A stretch of 64,000 nucleotides of DNA from Actinacidiphila acidipaludis (GCF_019890725.1 NZ_JAINZZ010000015.1:62001-126000), one strand, 5' to 3'; shown: positions 41,298 to 50,673, numbered from the stretch's first letter. The notes: a model not told the origin generated them from the letters alone. Made by a program: numbers and translations.

Positions 41298-43040
41298 ATG
41301 TTTTCGCGCACGACGCGAACCAGGCGAGTAGGGCTCGCCATCACTGTCCTCGGCGCCGTGATCGGACTGGCGCCCATGCCGAGCGCCCTGGCCGACGAGG
41401 CGCCGACACCGCCGTCGATCTCCGTGACGGCCACGCACGCCCTCGACCTGTACGGTCCGGCACAGGAGCTGGACGTCACCGTCGCGTCGCCGCCCACCGC
41501 CGACGCCTACGTGCGGCTGGAGATCCTGGGCCAGCAGACCGGCCTGCACATCACCGACGACTCCGGCACCGAGCTGCCGCTGACGACCGGCACCGGTAAC
41601 TGGAGTCACGGCTACGTCGAGGCCACGATCGGCGCGCAGGACTCGGACGGCAACGGCGTGCCGGGCGCGCCCCTGACCGCCGGCACCATCCGCCTGCACA
41701 TCAGCGCGGAGTACCCCGTGTCGCAGATCGTGCACTTCACCGGAGTCGTCGTGGACGGCGCCACCGGTGCGGAACTGGCCGTCACCGAGCCGGCGGCCAC
41801 GGGGTACGTCCAGGGCCCGCGGGTCGAACCGGCGGTGCCCACCGCCGTCGCCACGGGACAGACGCGCCCGGCTCTGCTCGACCTGCACACGGAGATGTGG
41901 TCGGCGAAGACGACTCCGGTGCCGGCCGTCCACACCCGGCTGGTGTTCAGCGCGGACCAGATCGCCCAGGCCGGATACACGGCCGACCAACTCGTCTCGG
42001 CCGTGCGCCTGAGCTCGGGTATGGGCGTCGCCCCGGGCACGCTGACTCCGTTGGCGTGGGTGAAGAACGCCGACGGCTCGCTCTCCGCCGACCTGCCCAC
42101 CATCGACTGGTCGAAGGTCGCCGGCAACCAGACGGACCAGGACCTCGGCGTCCAGGCCGCCTGGGGCCTGCCGGCCGGGAAACTCCTCGGCGCCCTCCAG
42201 GTCCTGGACACGCAGGGCAGGCAATACGCCGGCGGGACCGCCGAGTTCGACTTCACCGCCGACGTCCGCCCGGCGTCCCTGCAGGCCGCGTTCTACGGCG
42301 TGGACGGCACCGGCACCCTGTGGCAGTACCGGGGCCGGGAGTGGGTCGACGCCTACCTCCTGAACAAGCGGCAGTCCGTGGGCGGCGGGTGGAACACCTA
42401 CTCCGCGCTGACCGCCCTGTCCCCGCTCAAGGCGAACGGCACCGGGGACGTGGTCGCCCGCGACCGCGGCGGTGTGCTCTGGTACTACGCCGGCACCGGC
42501 ACCCTGGCCCGCCCCTTCGCCGCGCGCACCCGCGTCGGCGCCGGCTGGAACACGTACAACCTCCTCGCCGGAGCGGGCGACCTGACCGGGGACGGCCGCG
42601 CCGACCTCCTCGCCCGCGACAGCGCGGGTGTGCTGTGGCTGTACCCGGGCACGGGCAAGACGGCCGCCCCCTTCACCGCCAGGGTCCGCGTCGGGGCCGG
42701 CTGGGGCGCGTACAACCTGGTCACCCAGGCGGGCGACCTGACCGGGGACGGCCGCGCCGACCTCCTCGCCCGCGACAGCGCCGGCGCGCTCTGGCTGTAC
42801 CAGGGCACCGGCAAGGCCGCCGCGCCCTACGGCGCCCGCGTCCGGATCGGCACCGGCTGGAACGGCTACACCCACATCGTCGGCATCGGCGACCTCCTCG
42901 CCGACGGCCACGCCGACATCATCGCCACCGACAAGGCCGGCGAGCTCTGGTACTACGCGGGCACGGGCGACGCCGCGGCGCCGTACAAGCCCCGCGTGGC
43001 CGTCGGCACCGGCTGGAGCACCTACACCGACCTGGTGTGA
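41298..43040 (+). CDS. Secreted FG-GAP/VCBS-repeat protein
   Basis: A 580-residue exported protein from the ATG with GGGGAGGG upstream. A signal peptide (about 1-32, cleavage after ALA) leads to a beta-rich N-terminal region (about 40-325). Then come about five 48-residue FG-GAP/VCBS repeats (about 330-578), each with a GDLTGDGRADLLARDSAG-like calcium loop and a LWLYPGTG strand, forming a beta-propeller. Two units share about 50 identical bases. Such propellers in streptomycetes are usually carbohydrate- or ligand-binding ends of secreted proteins. No catalytic domain is recognised. Confidence 0.9.
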   Translation: MFSRTTRTRRVGLAITVLGAVIGLAPMPSALADEAPTPPSISVTATHALDLYGPAQELDVTVASPPTADAYVRLEILGQQTGLHITDDSGTELPLTTGTGNWSHGYVEATIGAQDSDGNGVPGAPLTAGTIRLHISAEYPVSQIVHFTGVVVDGATGAELAVTEPAATGYVQGPRVEPAVPTAVATGQTRPALLDLHTEMWSAKTTPVPAVHTRLVFSADQIAQAGYTADQLVSAVRLSSGMGVAPGTLTPLAWVKNADGSLSADLPTIDWSKVAGNQTDQDLGVQAAWGLPAGKLLGALQVLDTQGRQYAGGTAEFDFTADVRPASLQAAFYGVDGTGTLWQYRGREWVDAYLLNKRQSVGGGWNTYSALTALSPLKANGTGDVVARDRGGVLWYYAGTGTLARPFAARTRVGAGWNTYNLLAGAGDLTGDGRADLLARDSAGVLWLYPGTGKTAAPFTARVRVGAGWGAYNLVTQAGDLTGDGRADLLARDSAGALWLYQGTGKAAAPYGARVRIGTGWNGYTHIVGIGDLLADGHADIIATDKAGELWYYAGTGDAAAPYKPRVAVGTGWSTYTDLV

Positions 43041-43077
43041 CCCCGTTCCGGAGCGTGCGGCCCGGTTCCGACGTCGT

Positions 43078-43101
43078 CCCCGCACCCGCCCGGGTGCGGG
43101 G
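43078..43101 (+). terminator. Hairpin terminator after the FG-GAP gene
   Basis: CCCCGCACCC and GGGTGCGGGG form a perfect 10-bp stem with a 4-nt loop, 37 bp past the stop. Confidence 0.85.
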
Positions 43102-43222
43102 ACGAGGCGGACGCACCGCCGGGATGCCGCCGCCCGCCTTTCGGCCGTTCCCGGCTCGTGAGGCAACCCCGCCCGCCCGACCATGCTCTTGAAAGGCGCG
43201 TGGTCCGAACGAGCCGCCACGC

Positions 43223-45172
43223 GTGACGTCACGGACGGGACGGCGGATGGACGACGAGGACGACGAGGACGAGGCCGCGACCACCGGCCGCGGGGACGGC
43301 CCGGCACGCGAGGGGGGCGAGGGGCCCGGGGCAGCTCACACCGGGTCGGGCACCCCTGACCGCGACGGATCGGACGCCCCCGTGGGGGCGGCGGAACACG
43401 GTCCCGAGGCCCGGGCCGCGGGCGATCCCGCATCCGGGCGCGCCCACGACTCAGGGGAAGCGGACCCCCGCCCCCCCGTCGAACCCCAGCACGGCCTCGA
43501 ACCCCACCACGACCCCGAACCGCATCACGGCCTCGACCGCCGGCACTTCCTGGGCGCGGCGGCCGTGGGAGCCGCCGGTCTGGCGACCGTCCTGGCCGGG
43601 TGCGACTCCGGTTCCGGGTCCGGCCAGGACCACGGCCCGCACGCCGGCAGCACAGCGCGGCCCGGCGTCTCCGGCACCACCGCCCCGCTCCCGGCGGCCG
43701 GGGCCGACGACTGGCGGATCCGGTCGGCCGGGCCGCCGGACGCCGTCGAGGGGTACGCGGACCGGGTCAGCGTCCTGCCCGGCGAGGAGTTCGGGCTGTA
43801 CGTGTCCACCACCGCGCCCGGCTTCCGGGTCTCGGCCTTCCGGGTCGGCTGGTACGGCGGCGCGCAGGCCGCGCTGGTGTGGCGATCCGGCCGGGTGGCC
43901 GGCCACCGTCAGGACCGGCCGCACCTGGTGGTGCCCACGCGAACCGTGCAGGCGTCCGGCTGGCAGCGCAGCCTGAAGGTGTCCACCGACGGCTGGCCCG
44001 AGGGCGCGTACCTGCTCCGCCTCGACGCGGAGAACGGCCACCAGCGGTACGTGCCGCTCGTCGTCCGTTCGACCGCCGCGGCCGGGCGGACCCTGATCAT
44101 GCACGCGCCCGCCACCTGGCAGGCGTACAACCAGTGGGGCGGTTACAGCCTCTACGCCGGGCGGGACGGCTCGTACGCGCACCGCTCGCTCGCCGTCAGC
44201 TTCGACCGGCCCTACGACGGCAGCGGCGCGGAGAAGTTCCTGGTGTACGAGCGGGCGCTGGTGGTGCTCGCCGAACGGCTCGGCATCCCGCTGGCGTACA
44301 CGACCGGCATCGACGTCCACCTCGCGCCGAACGTGCTGCGGGGCGCGCACGCGGCCGTCGCGCTCGGGCACGACGAGTACTGGACGCCCGAGCAGCGGCG
44401 GCACGTCACGGCGGCGCGGGACGCCGGGACCAACCTCGCCTTCCTCGGGGCCAACACGTGTTTCCGGCGGGTGCGGTTGGAGGGGGCGGGCGGTTCGGGC
44501 GGCGGCGCGGCGGGGCAGGCCGGGACGCCGGGCGTCGGCGGGACCGCGGGCTTCTCCGGGGCGGGCGCGGGCCGGGCGGGCACTCAGGGCGACCAGGTCA
44601 GGACCGTGGTCTGCTACAAGACCGACTTCCACGCCGACCCGTACCTGGCGAAGCATCCGACGATGGCCACGACCGACTTCCGCGCGCGGCCGGCCGCCGA
44701 CCCCGAGTCGTCGATGACGGGAGTGCTCTACGAGGGGTTTCCGACGGACGCGGCGTTCGTGGTCGAGCAGGCGGACCACTGGCTGTTCGCGGGGACGGGC
44801 GTACGGAAGGGGCAGTCGTTCGCCCACCTGGTGGGCGTGGAGTACGACCGCGTGCAGCCCGGATCGCCGCCGCCGGGGCCGACCGAGATCCTCGCGCACT
44901 CCCCGCTGGTGTGCCAGGGGCGCCACAGCCATTCCGACGCGGCGTACTACACCGTGCCGAGCGGGGCCGGGGTCTTCGCCTCCGGGACGATGCGGTGGGT
45001 GGAGGGGCTGATGGCGGGGACCCGTGAGGACGGGCGGGATCACGGAATGTCCGCGGCGACGGCGCGGTTCGTCACGCGGACGACGGAGAACCTGCTCCGG
45101 GCCTTCGCGGGTGGCCCCGCCGCCCACTCCCACCCCGCCCCCCGCGACAACGTCGCCACCCTCTACCCCTGA
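43223..45172 (+). CDS. Tat lipoprotein with N,N-dimethylformamidase beta-like domain
   Basis: A 649-residue protein. The first 100 residues are acidic and low-complexity, with tandem EPHHDPEPHHGLD. A twin-arginine signal DRRHFLGAAAVGAAGLATVL leads to the lipobox LAGC (Cys 127). The extracytoplasmic part (about 160-640) resembles the C-terminal domain of the DMFase large subunit: YADRVSVLPGEEFGLYVSTT, FRVGWYGGAQA, NQWGGYSLY and ALGHDEYWTPEQRRHV. A Gly/Ala insertion sits at about 418-455. It may be a hydrolase or a sugar-binding envelope protein. Start choice (GTG 43223 or ATG 43247) is uncertain. Confidence 0.85.
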   Translation: MTSRTGRRMDDEDDEDEAATTGRGDGPAREGGEGPGAAHTGSGTPDRDGSDAPVGAAEHGPEARAAGDPASGRAHDSGEADPRPPVEPQHGLEPHHDPEPHHGLDRRHFLGAAAVGAAGLATVLAGCDSGSGSGQDHGPHAGSTARPGVSGTTAPLPAAGADDWRIRSAGPPDAVEGYADRVSVLPGEEFGLYVSTTAPGFRVSAFRVGWYGGAQAALVWRSGRVAGHRQDRPHLVVPTRTVQASGWQRSLKVSTDGWPEGAYLLRLDAENGHQRYVPLVVRSTAAAGRTLIMHAPATWQAYNQWGGYSLYAGRDGSYAHRSLAVSFDRPYDGSGAEKFLVYERALVVLAERLGIPLAYTTGIDVHLAPNVLRGAHAAVALGHDEYWTPEQRRHVTAARDAGTNLAFLGANTCFRRVRLEGAGGSGGGAAGQAGTPGVGGTAGFSGAGAGRAGTQGDQVRTVVCYKTDFHADPYLAKHPTMATTDFRARPAADPESSMTGVLYEGFPTDAAFVVEQADHWLFAGTGVRKGQSFAHLVGVEYDRVQPGSPPPGPTEILAHSPLVCQGRHSHSDAAYYTVPSGAGVFASGTMRWVEGLMAGTREDGRDHGMSAATARFVTRTTENLLRAFAGGPAAHSHPAPRDNVATLYP

Positions 45173-45347
45173 TCCCCCTCCCCCGGGCAACGGCTTCCGG
45201 GCTGCCCCTGGGGTGCGTTGCGTACCCCGGATGGCCGTGCGGGCAGCACAAAGGCCAAGAGGAGGGTTCGGGATGCGCACCGCACTCCGAAGACCGAAGG
45301 TAGACCTCATGCACCGCCACAGAACGCCCGCGGCGTGAGCGTCCCCC

Positions 45348-46010
45348 ATGGTCACCGACCTCCTCATCATCGGCCTGGCCATCACCCTGGGCCCGCTGCA
45401 CAACACGGCGTTCATCCTGCTGCTCTCCTCGAAGCGGGGCGTGCGCAACGGCCTCGCCTTCATCCTCGCCTGGCTCGCGATGCTGGTGCTGCTCATCGCG
45501 TTCGTCGTCACGCTGACCGGCGGCAACCCCCCGAAGCACCACAGCGCGTCCAGCACCGCGGAACTCGCGATCAAGCTGGCCATCGGCGTCGGCATGGTCG
45601 CCTTCGCCGAGTACCGGCGGCGCAGGCGCGGCGGCGGCCAGCAGAAGCGGCGGAAGCGCAGGACCCCCAAGTGGCAGACCCGTCTGGACCAGGTCTCACC
45701 GTGGATGTCCGCGGCCCTCGGCGTGCTGCTGCAGCCCTGGGGCGCGGTCGTGGCGGGCGCGGCCACCGTCGCCGAGGCGGATCTGTCCTCGGCCGCGACC
45801 TGGGCGGCACTGGTCGGTTACTGTCTGCTGGCCACCTCGAGCCTGCTGGCGATGGAGCTGTACACGACGTTCCGCCCGGCCGCCGCGAAGGCGCGCCTGG
45901 AGGGTGTGCGACGGTGGATCGACCAGCACCAGGAGCAGGCGCTGGTGTCCCTGTCCCTGGCGCTGGGCCTGTGGCTGATGGGCAAGAGCATCTACGGACT
46001 CGTCGGGTGA
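45348..46010 (+). CDS. GAP/Sap-family membrane protein (LysE-like)
   Basis: A 220-residue membrane protein with about six helices, a basic central loop (EYRRRRRGGGQQKRRKRRTP, about 85-105) and the motif LGPLHNTAFILLLSS (14-28). It fits the GAP/Sap family (sulfolipid-addressing protein; related to LysE exporters), which in mycobacteria is linked to glycolipid export. It lies 6 bp upstream of a GPP34 gene, so the two form an operon. Lipid export or membrane organisation is inferred. Confidence 0.85.
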   Translation: MVTDLLIIGLAITLGPLHNTAFILLLSSKRGVRNGLAFILAWLAMLVLLIAFVVTLTGGNPPKHHSASSTAELAIKLAIGVGMVAFAEYRRRRRGGGQQKRRKRRTPKWQTRLDQVSPWMSAALGVLLQPWGAVVAGAATVAEADLSSAATWAALVGYCLLATSSLLAMELYTTFRPAAAKARLEGVRRWIDQHQEQALVSLSLALGLWLMGKSIYGLVG

Positions 46011-46016
46011 GGTGAC

Positions 46017-46682
46017 ATGACGACGTCGAAGGATCTGCTGATCGTGACGATGGACATGCCGTCCCACCTGCCCGTCGAGCGCGGCGACCTGTCGCTCGCC
46101 CTCGCCGGGGCGGAGGCCGTCGACCTGCTCGCCGCCGGGGCGATACGCGTGGAGACCGACCGCATCGTGCCGGGGACCCCGCGCCGCGCGCTGGGCGACC
46201 CGCTGCTGGACGAGGCCGCGGCGGCCGTGGTGCGGGAGAAGCCGTACGAGGTGGTCGACGCGTGGCTGTGGCGACGGGGGCGGGGGCTGGCCCAGTCCTA
46301 TCTCGACGCGATGGAGGCGGCCGGGCTGCTCGCCCGGGAGAGTTGGCGGCGCTGGCTGGTGGTCCGGAACAGCCGCCTGATGCTGCTGGACTCGGCCGAA
46401 CGCCGGCGCGCCCACCACCGGTGGAACGCGGACGAGCCGGTCCTGGCGGGGCTGGCCACGACGATCGGCGTCACCGACCACCGTGCGGAGGAGGAGTCGC
46501 CGCAGGTGGGGGACGCCGGGGCCGGTGACCTGGGAGCGGACGACGCCCCGGCGGGCGACACCGGCGTGGCGGCCGTGCTGTCGGCGGTCGCCGAGGCGGT
46601 GGCCGAGCTCGCCGCGGAACGGGAGCGGCGGGACGGGCGCCTGCTGGACGCCGCCGCCGACAACGTCCGCCGCGGCTACTGA
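46017..46682 (+). CDS. GPP34-family protein
   Basis: A 221-residue GPP34 protein. It starts SKDLLIVTMDMPSHLPVERG and has LALAGAEAVDLLAAGAIRVE, the helix DAWLWRRGRGLAQSYLDAME and the basic patch ESWRRWLVVRNSRL. An acidic low-complexity linker (about 160-185) precedes a C-terminal helix LSAVAEAVAELAAERERRDG. It probably binds acidic lipids at the membrane. The coupling with the GAP-family gene suggests joint work on membrane lipid composition or transport. Confidence 0.88.
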   Translation: MTTSKDLLIVTMDMPSHLPVERGDLSLALAGAEAVDLLAAGAIRVETDRIVPGTPRRALGDPLLDEAAAAVVREKPYEVVDAWLWRRGRGLAQSYLDAMEAAGLLARESWRRWLVVRNSRLMLLDSAERRRAHHRWNADEPVLAGLATTIGVTDHRAEEESPQVGDAGAGDLGADDAPAGDTGVAAVLSAVAEAVAELAAERERRDGRLLDAAADNVRRGY

Positions 46683-46701
46683 CCCGCCGGCGCGCAGGGG
46701 G

Positions 46702-47529
46702 TCAGGAGCGGGCCGCGGGCCGGGGAACGAGGGTGGCCAGGGCCCGGGCCGAGGGCGAGCCGGGTTCGGCGGTCATGAGCACGACCTGCTGATCGTCCTC
46801 GGGAACGGCCAGCACGTCGCAGGCGAGCGTCAGCGGCCCCAGCTCGGGATGCGTGATGACCTTCGTGCGGTGCCCGGGCTCGTGCACCGGCGCGGTGTCC
46901 CAGATCCGCCGGAACTCCGCGCTGCCGTCCCGTAGTTCGGCCAGCAGCGCGGCGAGCCCCGCGTCCTGCGGGTAGCGGTCGGCCGAACGCCGCAGCCGCG
47001 ACACCACGACGCGCCCGAACTCCTCCGCGGCGGAGTTCGCGCGGGGGCGGCCGGTGCCGAGGAACCGCCGCCGGGCCATGTTCGGCTCGGCCCGCAGACC
47101 GCTGCCGAGCAGTGCCTCCGCGAGCGGGTTGAACGCGATGACGTCGTACGCGGCGTCGGTGACGACGGCCCCCGTGCCCGGCATCCGGTCCAGGAGCGCG
47201 GCCACGTGCGGCCGCACCCGCCGCACCGGACCGGCGGGCGGCGTCACGCCGGTCCCGGCCAGCCGGAAGAGGTGGTCGCGCTCGGCCGGGGTCAGCCGCA
47301 GCGCGTCGGTGAGGGCGTCGAGGATGCGGGCGGACGGTCGCGGGCCGCGGGCCTGTTCGAGGCGGGTGTAGTAGTCGGCCGACATGTGCGCCAGCTCCGC
47401 GATCTCCTCGCGGCGCAGGCCCGGCGTGCGGCGCGGCGTTCCATCGGCCGCCGCCGTCAGCCCCACGTCGGCGGGCCGCAGCCCCTCCCGCCGAGCCCGC
47501 AGGAACCGTCCCAGTTCCGTCCGCGCCAC
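46702..47529 (-). CDS. XRE-family regulator with MmyB-like ligand domain
   Basis: A 275-residue regulator from the GTG preceded by GGAGGAGGGCGGC. The N-terminal helix-turn-helix (about 5-75) has LGRFLRARREGLRPADVG and RRTPGLRREEIAELAHMSAD, then YYTRLEQARGPRPSARIL. The C-terminal MLTR/MmyB domain (about 100-265) contains VTDAAYDVIAFNPLAEALLG and PELGPLTLACDVLAVPED. These regulators often sit divergent from a short-chain dehydrogenase, as here. The perfect 13-bp inverted repeat at 47623-47655 is its likely operator. Confidence 0.94.
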   Translation of the reverse strand: MARTELGRFLRARREGLRPADVGLTAAADGTPRRTPGLRREEIAELAHMSADYYTRLEQARGPRPSARILDALTDALRLTPAERDHLFRLAGTGVTPPAGPVRRVRPHVAALLDRMPGTGAVVTDAAYDVIAFNPLAEALLGSGLRAEPNMARRRFLGTGRPRANSAAEEFGRVVVSRLRRSADRYPQDAGLAALLAELRDGSAEFRRIWDTAPVHEPGHRTKVITHPELGPLTLACDVLAVPEDDQQVVLMTAEPGSPSARALATLVPRPAARS

Positions 47530-47622
47530 GCCGCCCTCCTCCGAGCCGGGTCCGTCCCGAACGGACCGGGCACTCCCGATCCGTCCACCTCCCAGCCAAA
47601 CACACCCCGCCGGCCGCGCGTC

Positions 47623-47655
47623 CCCCTGCCAGGGATCGGCTGTCCCTGGCAGGGG
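47623..47655. promoter_or_regulatory. Perfect 13-bp inverted repeat operator
   Basis: CCCCTGCCAGGGA and TCCCTGGCAGGGG flank a 7-bp spacer; each arm is itself nearly palindromic (CCCTG/CAGGG). It lies 27 bp before the SDR start and 94 bp before the divergent XRE start. Confidence 0.85.
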
Positions 47656-47682
47656 ACCCGGGCGGAGGGCATCGTCGGAGGC

Positions 47683-48399
47683 ATGAACGAACCCACTGCT
47701 TTGGTCACGGGTGCCAACAAGGGCATCGGCAAGGAGATCGCCCGGCAGCTCGTCGCCGCGGGGCTCAGCGTGTACGTCGGGTCGCGGGACGCCGAACGGG
47801 GGCGGGCCGCCGCGGAGGAGATCGGCGGCGGCGCCCGCGTCCTGGTGCTGGACGTGACGGATCCAGGCAGCATCGCGGCCGCCGCCGGCCAGGTCGAGCG
47901 GCTGGACGTGCTGGTCAACAACGCGGGCGTGATGGTCGACGGGCGCAGGGCGACCGAGACGAGCGTCGAGGCCTTCCGCCGGACGTACGAGACGAACGTG
48001 TTCGGGGTGCTGGAGGTCACCAACGCGTTCCTGCCCGCCCTGCGCCGCTCGCCGGCCCCCCGCATCGTCAACATCTCCAGCGGTACCGGGTCCCTGACCT
48101 GGAGTGCGGACCCCGAGCGCGAGTTCGCGGCGTCCAACGGCTCGGGAGCCGCGTACCGCTCGTCCAAGACCGCGCTGAACGCCGTCACCCTCTTCTACGC
48201 CCAGAGCCTGGCCGCCGAGGGCTTCAAGGTGAACGCCCTGGCCCCGGGCCTGCGCAACACCGACCTCAACGAACGGGCCCGGGCCAGCGACGGCGACCCC
48301 GCCGAAGCCGCCGCCGGCGCCGTCCGCCTCGCCCTCCTCCCCCCCGACGCCCCCACCGGCCACTTCTTCTCCTGGGACGCCACCGAAGTCCCCTGGTAG
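47683..48399 (+). CDS. Short-chain dehydrogenase/reductase
   Basis: A 238-residue classical SDR from the ATG with CGGAGGC upstream. The cofactor motif is TGANKGIGK (8-16), followed by NNAG (about 79-82) and the catalytic Ser near NISSGTGS with YRSSK as Tyr-x3-Lys (about 162-166). It probably reduces a carbonyl with NADPH (an Arg lies after the second strand, SRDAERG). The divergent XRE/MmyB regulator and the strong operator suggest substrate-responsive induction. The substrate is unknown. Confidence 0.95.
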   Translation: MNEPTALVTGANKGIGKEIARQLVAAGLSVYVGSRDAERGRAAAEEIGGGARVLVLDVTDPGSIAAAAGQVERLDVLVNNAGVMVDGRRATETSVEAFRRTYETNVFGVLEVTNAFLPALRRSPAPRIVNISSGTGSLTWSADPEREFAASNGSGAAYRSSKTALNAVTLFYAQSLAAEGFKVNALAPGLRNTDLNERARASDGDPAEAAAGAVRLALLPPDAPTGHFFSWDATEVPW

Positions 48400-48435
48400 C
48401 CCCGAGCCGCGCTGGGGCCCGAGGCGCCCCAGATT

Positions 48436-48515
48436 CCGCCCGGGAGGTGCCCCCAGCGCGACCAGCCACAGCCCTGCCGCACCCGGCAACGCACCCCCAG
48501 GGGCACCCCGAACAC
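48436..48515. repeat. Dispersed copy of the 11-262 repeat
   Basis: CCGCCCGGGAGGTGCCCCCA, GCGCGACCAGCCACAG and GGCAACGCACCCCCAGGGGC match the tandem units at the left end of the window in the same orientation. It lies in the 243-bp spacer after the SDR gene. Confidence 0.75.
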
Positions 48516-48642
48516 CGCCCCCGGGCGCCCCCGGCACCGCCCCCATCGGCACAGCGCCCAGCGCCCCGCTCGCGCCCCCGTCCGTCTCGTCGGAGCATGG
48601 GGGGAGAACGGACGGGATCACACGCCAGGCGAGAGGGCGCCG

Positions 48643-50673
48643 ATGGGCAACACAGCGCAGGGAGGGGCGCGAGGCGAGCCGTCCGACCCCGCGGAGCTGC
48701 GGCAGATCGACGCGCTGAACCGGATCGAGTCCCGCGCGCGTTCCCGTGCCGAGGGCCCTGCCGAGGGCCGTGGCGAGAGCTCCTCGGACGGCGCAACCGG
48801 CCCTCCCGGTGATCGAACCGCCCCTCCCGCCCCCGAGGATCCCGACCGCGTCGACAGCATCGGCCGCCCCGGCCCGGGCGAACCCGGCGCCGACGCCGCC
48901 CGCCACCCCTCCCGCTGGCGGGACGCCCTCCTGCTGGAGACCGGCCACGCCCTCGCCGAGGCCGACTCGCTCGCGGAGGCGCTGAAGGAGATCACCCGGC
49001 TGTACAGCCCCGACCTGGCCCTGGACGGGGTCGTGGTCTTCGGGGTGACCGACAAGTTCCTCAACATCCTGGGCCAGTACGGCTATCGCAGGACCGAGGC
49101 CGAGCGGGTGTTCCGGATGCCGGTGACGTCGCGGTTCCCGGCCACCGAGGTGGTCAGGTCCGGGCGCCCGGTCTATCTGCACTCCGCCGACGAGTACCGC
49201 GCGCAGTACCCCGAGACCTGGCCGCTGGCGGCGCGGCACGGACGTCACTCGTGGGCGTTCCTGCCGCTGGTGGTCTCCGGCCGGATCACCGGGGTGTGCC
49301 TGCTGGCGTTCAGCGCCCCCATGGCGTTCACGCCGGACGAGCGCGGGCTGCTGGTGCTGGTGGCCCGGCTGGTCGCACAGGCCCTGGAACGCACCCGCAC
49401 CAGCACCGCCGAGCTGGCGTTGTCCCGCGGGCTGCGGCGCAGCATGGGCTCGGCCGAGCCCGCCGTGCCGGGGATCAGCGTGGCGACGCGGTACGTGCCG
49501 ACCGGCGGCGGCCTGGTGGTCGGCGGCGACTGGTACGACATCATCAACCTGCCGGGCGGCCGGCTCGCCCTGGTCATCGGGGACGTCCAGGGCCACGACG
49601 TGCACGCGGCCGGACTGATGGCCCAGCTCCGCACGGCCGTGCACGCGTACGCCGCCGAGGGACACGGGCCCGACGCGGTGCTGGCCAGGACCTCGCGCTT
49701 CCTCACCGCGCTCGACGAGGACCGGTACGCCACCTGCCTGTACATCGAGGCCGAGCCGGACACCGGGATGCTGCACATCGCGCGGGCCGGGCACCCGCAC
49801 CCGGTGCTGCGCCTGCCGGACGGCACCTGCATGATCAAGCACGTCAACGGCGGGCTGCCGCTGGGCCTGATGCCGGAGGAGCACGACTATCCGGTCACCG
49901 ACCTGGAGCTGCGCCCGGGCGAGGTGATGATGCTGTGCACCGACGGGCTGATCGAGACCGGCGGGCACGACATGTTCACCGGCTGGGTCCGGGTCAGGGA
50001 CGCGATGGAGCCGGGGCCCGGCGCGGACCTGGAGGGGATGGCGGACCGGCTGATCCAGGCCGTGCACCATCCGATGACCCGGTACGAGGGGGACGACCGG
50101 GCCGAGGACCGCGTCCAGGCCGGGGCCGGGGAGGCCGGCGAGGCCGGGCGGCGCGACGGCCTGGGCGGGCGGCGCGTGCACCTGGCGCCGCGCAACGAGG
50201 ACGACATCGCGCTGCTGCTGCTCCGTCGCGACACCGACGTGCCCCGGCCGCTGGTGCCCGAGCGCACGCTGGTGCTGACCATCGGCCAGGACGAGGGCGA
50301 GGGGCTGTCGGAGGCGCGGGCCGAGGTCGTCGCGCTCCTGCACGACTGGTCGCAGCCCGACCAGGTGGACGTCGCGGTCCTGCTGGCCTCCGAACTCGTC
50401 GGCAATGTGCTGGTGCACACCGACCAGACGGCCGTGCTCCGTGCCACGATCACCGGCGAGCGGGGCCTGCGGACGCTGATGGTGGAGGTCTCCGACCGCG
50501 GCGACGAGCTGCCGCACCAGCGCGCCCCCGGTGAACTCGCCTCTTCCGGCCGCGGGTTGATGATGCTGGACATCCTGGCCGAGCAGTGGAGCGTGCGGCC
50601 GGAGTCGGAGGGCAAGACGGTCTGGTTCTCCCTGGCCGAGGACGCCCCGCCGCCGGAACCGCCGGCCCCGTAG
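48643..50673 (+). CDS. GAF-SpoIIE-HATPase multi-domain PP2C phosphatase
   Basis: A 676-residue regulator. After a disordered N-terminus (1-85) comes a GAF domain (about 95-250) with TRLYSPDLALDGVVVFGV. A SpoIIE/PP2C phosphatase domain (about 275-520) has YVPTGGGLVVGGDWYDIINL, VIGDVQGHDVHAAGLMAQLR and ARAGHPHPVLRL. A C-terminal anti-sigma-type HATPase (about 545-665) has LASELVGNVLVHT. This architecture switches partner anti-anti-sigma proteins by dephosphorylation and is common in Streptomyces stress signalling. A repeat-rich Gly/Glu segment (about 485-505) interrupts the phosphatase end. Confidence 0.94.
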   Translation: MGNTAQGGARGEPSDPAELRQIDALNRIESRARSRAEGPAEGRGESSSDGATGPPGDRTAPPAPEDPDRVDSIGRPGPGEPGADAARHPSRWRDALLLETGHALAEADSLAEALKEITRLYSPDLALDGVVVFGVTDKFLNILGQYGYRRTEAERVFRMPVTSRFPATEVVRSGRPVYLHSADEYRAQYPETWPLAARHGRHSWAFLPLVVSGRITGVCLLAFSAPMAFTPDERGLLVLVARLVAQALERTRTSTAELALSRGLRRSMGSAEPAVPGISVATRYVPTGGGLVVGGDWYDIINLPGGRLALVIGDVQGHDVHAAGLMAQLRTAVHAYAAEGHGPDAVLARTSRFLTALDEDRYATCLYIEAEPDTGMLHIARAGHPHPVLRLPDGTCMIKHVNGGLPLGLMPEEHDYPVTDLELRPGEVMMLCTDGLIETGGHDMFTGWVRVRDAMEPGPGADLEGMADRLIQAVHHPMTRYEGDDRAEDRVQAGAGEAGEAGRRDGLGGRRVHLAPRNEDDIALLLLRRDTDVPRPLVPERTLVLTIGQDEGEGLSEARAEVVALLHDWSQPDQVDVAVLLASELVGNVLVHTDQTAVLRATITGERGLRTLMVEVSDRGDELPHQRAPGELASSGRGLMMLDILAEQWSVRPESEGKTVWFSLAEDAPPPEPPAP

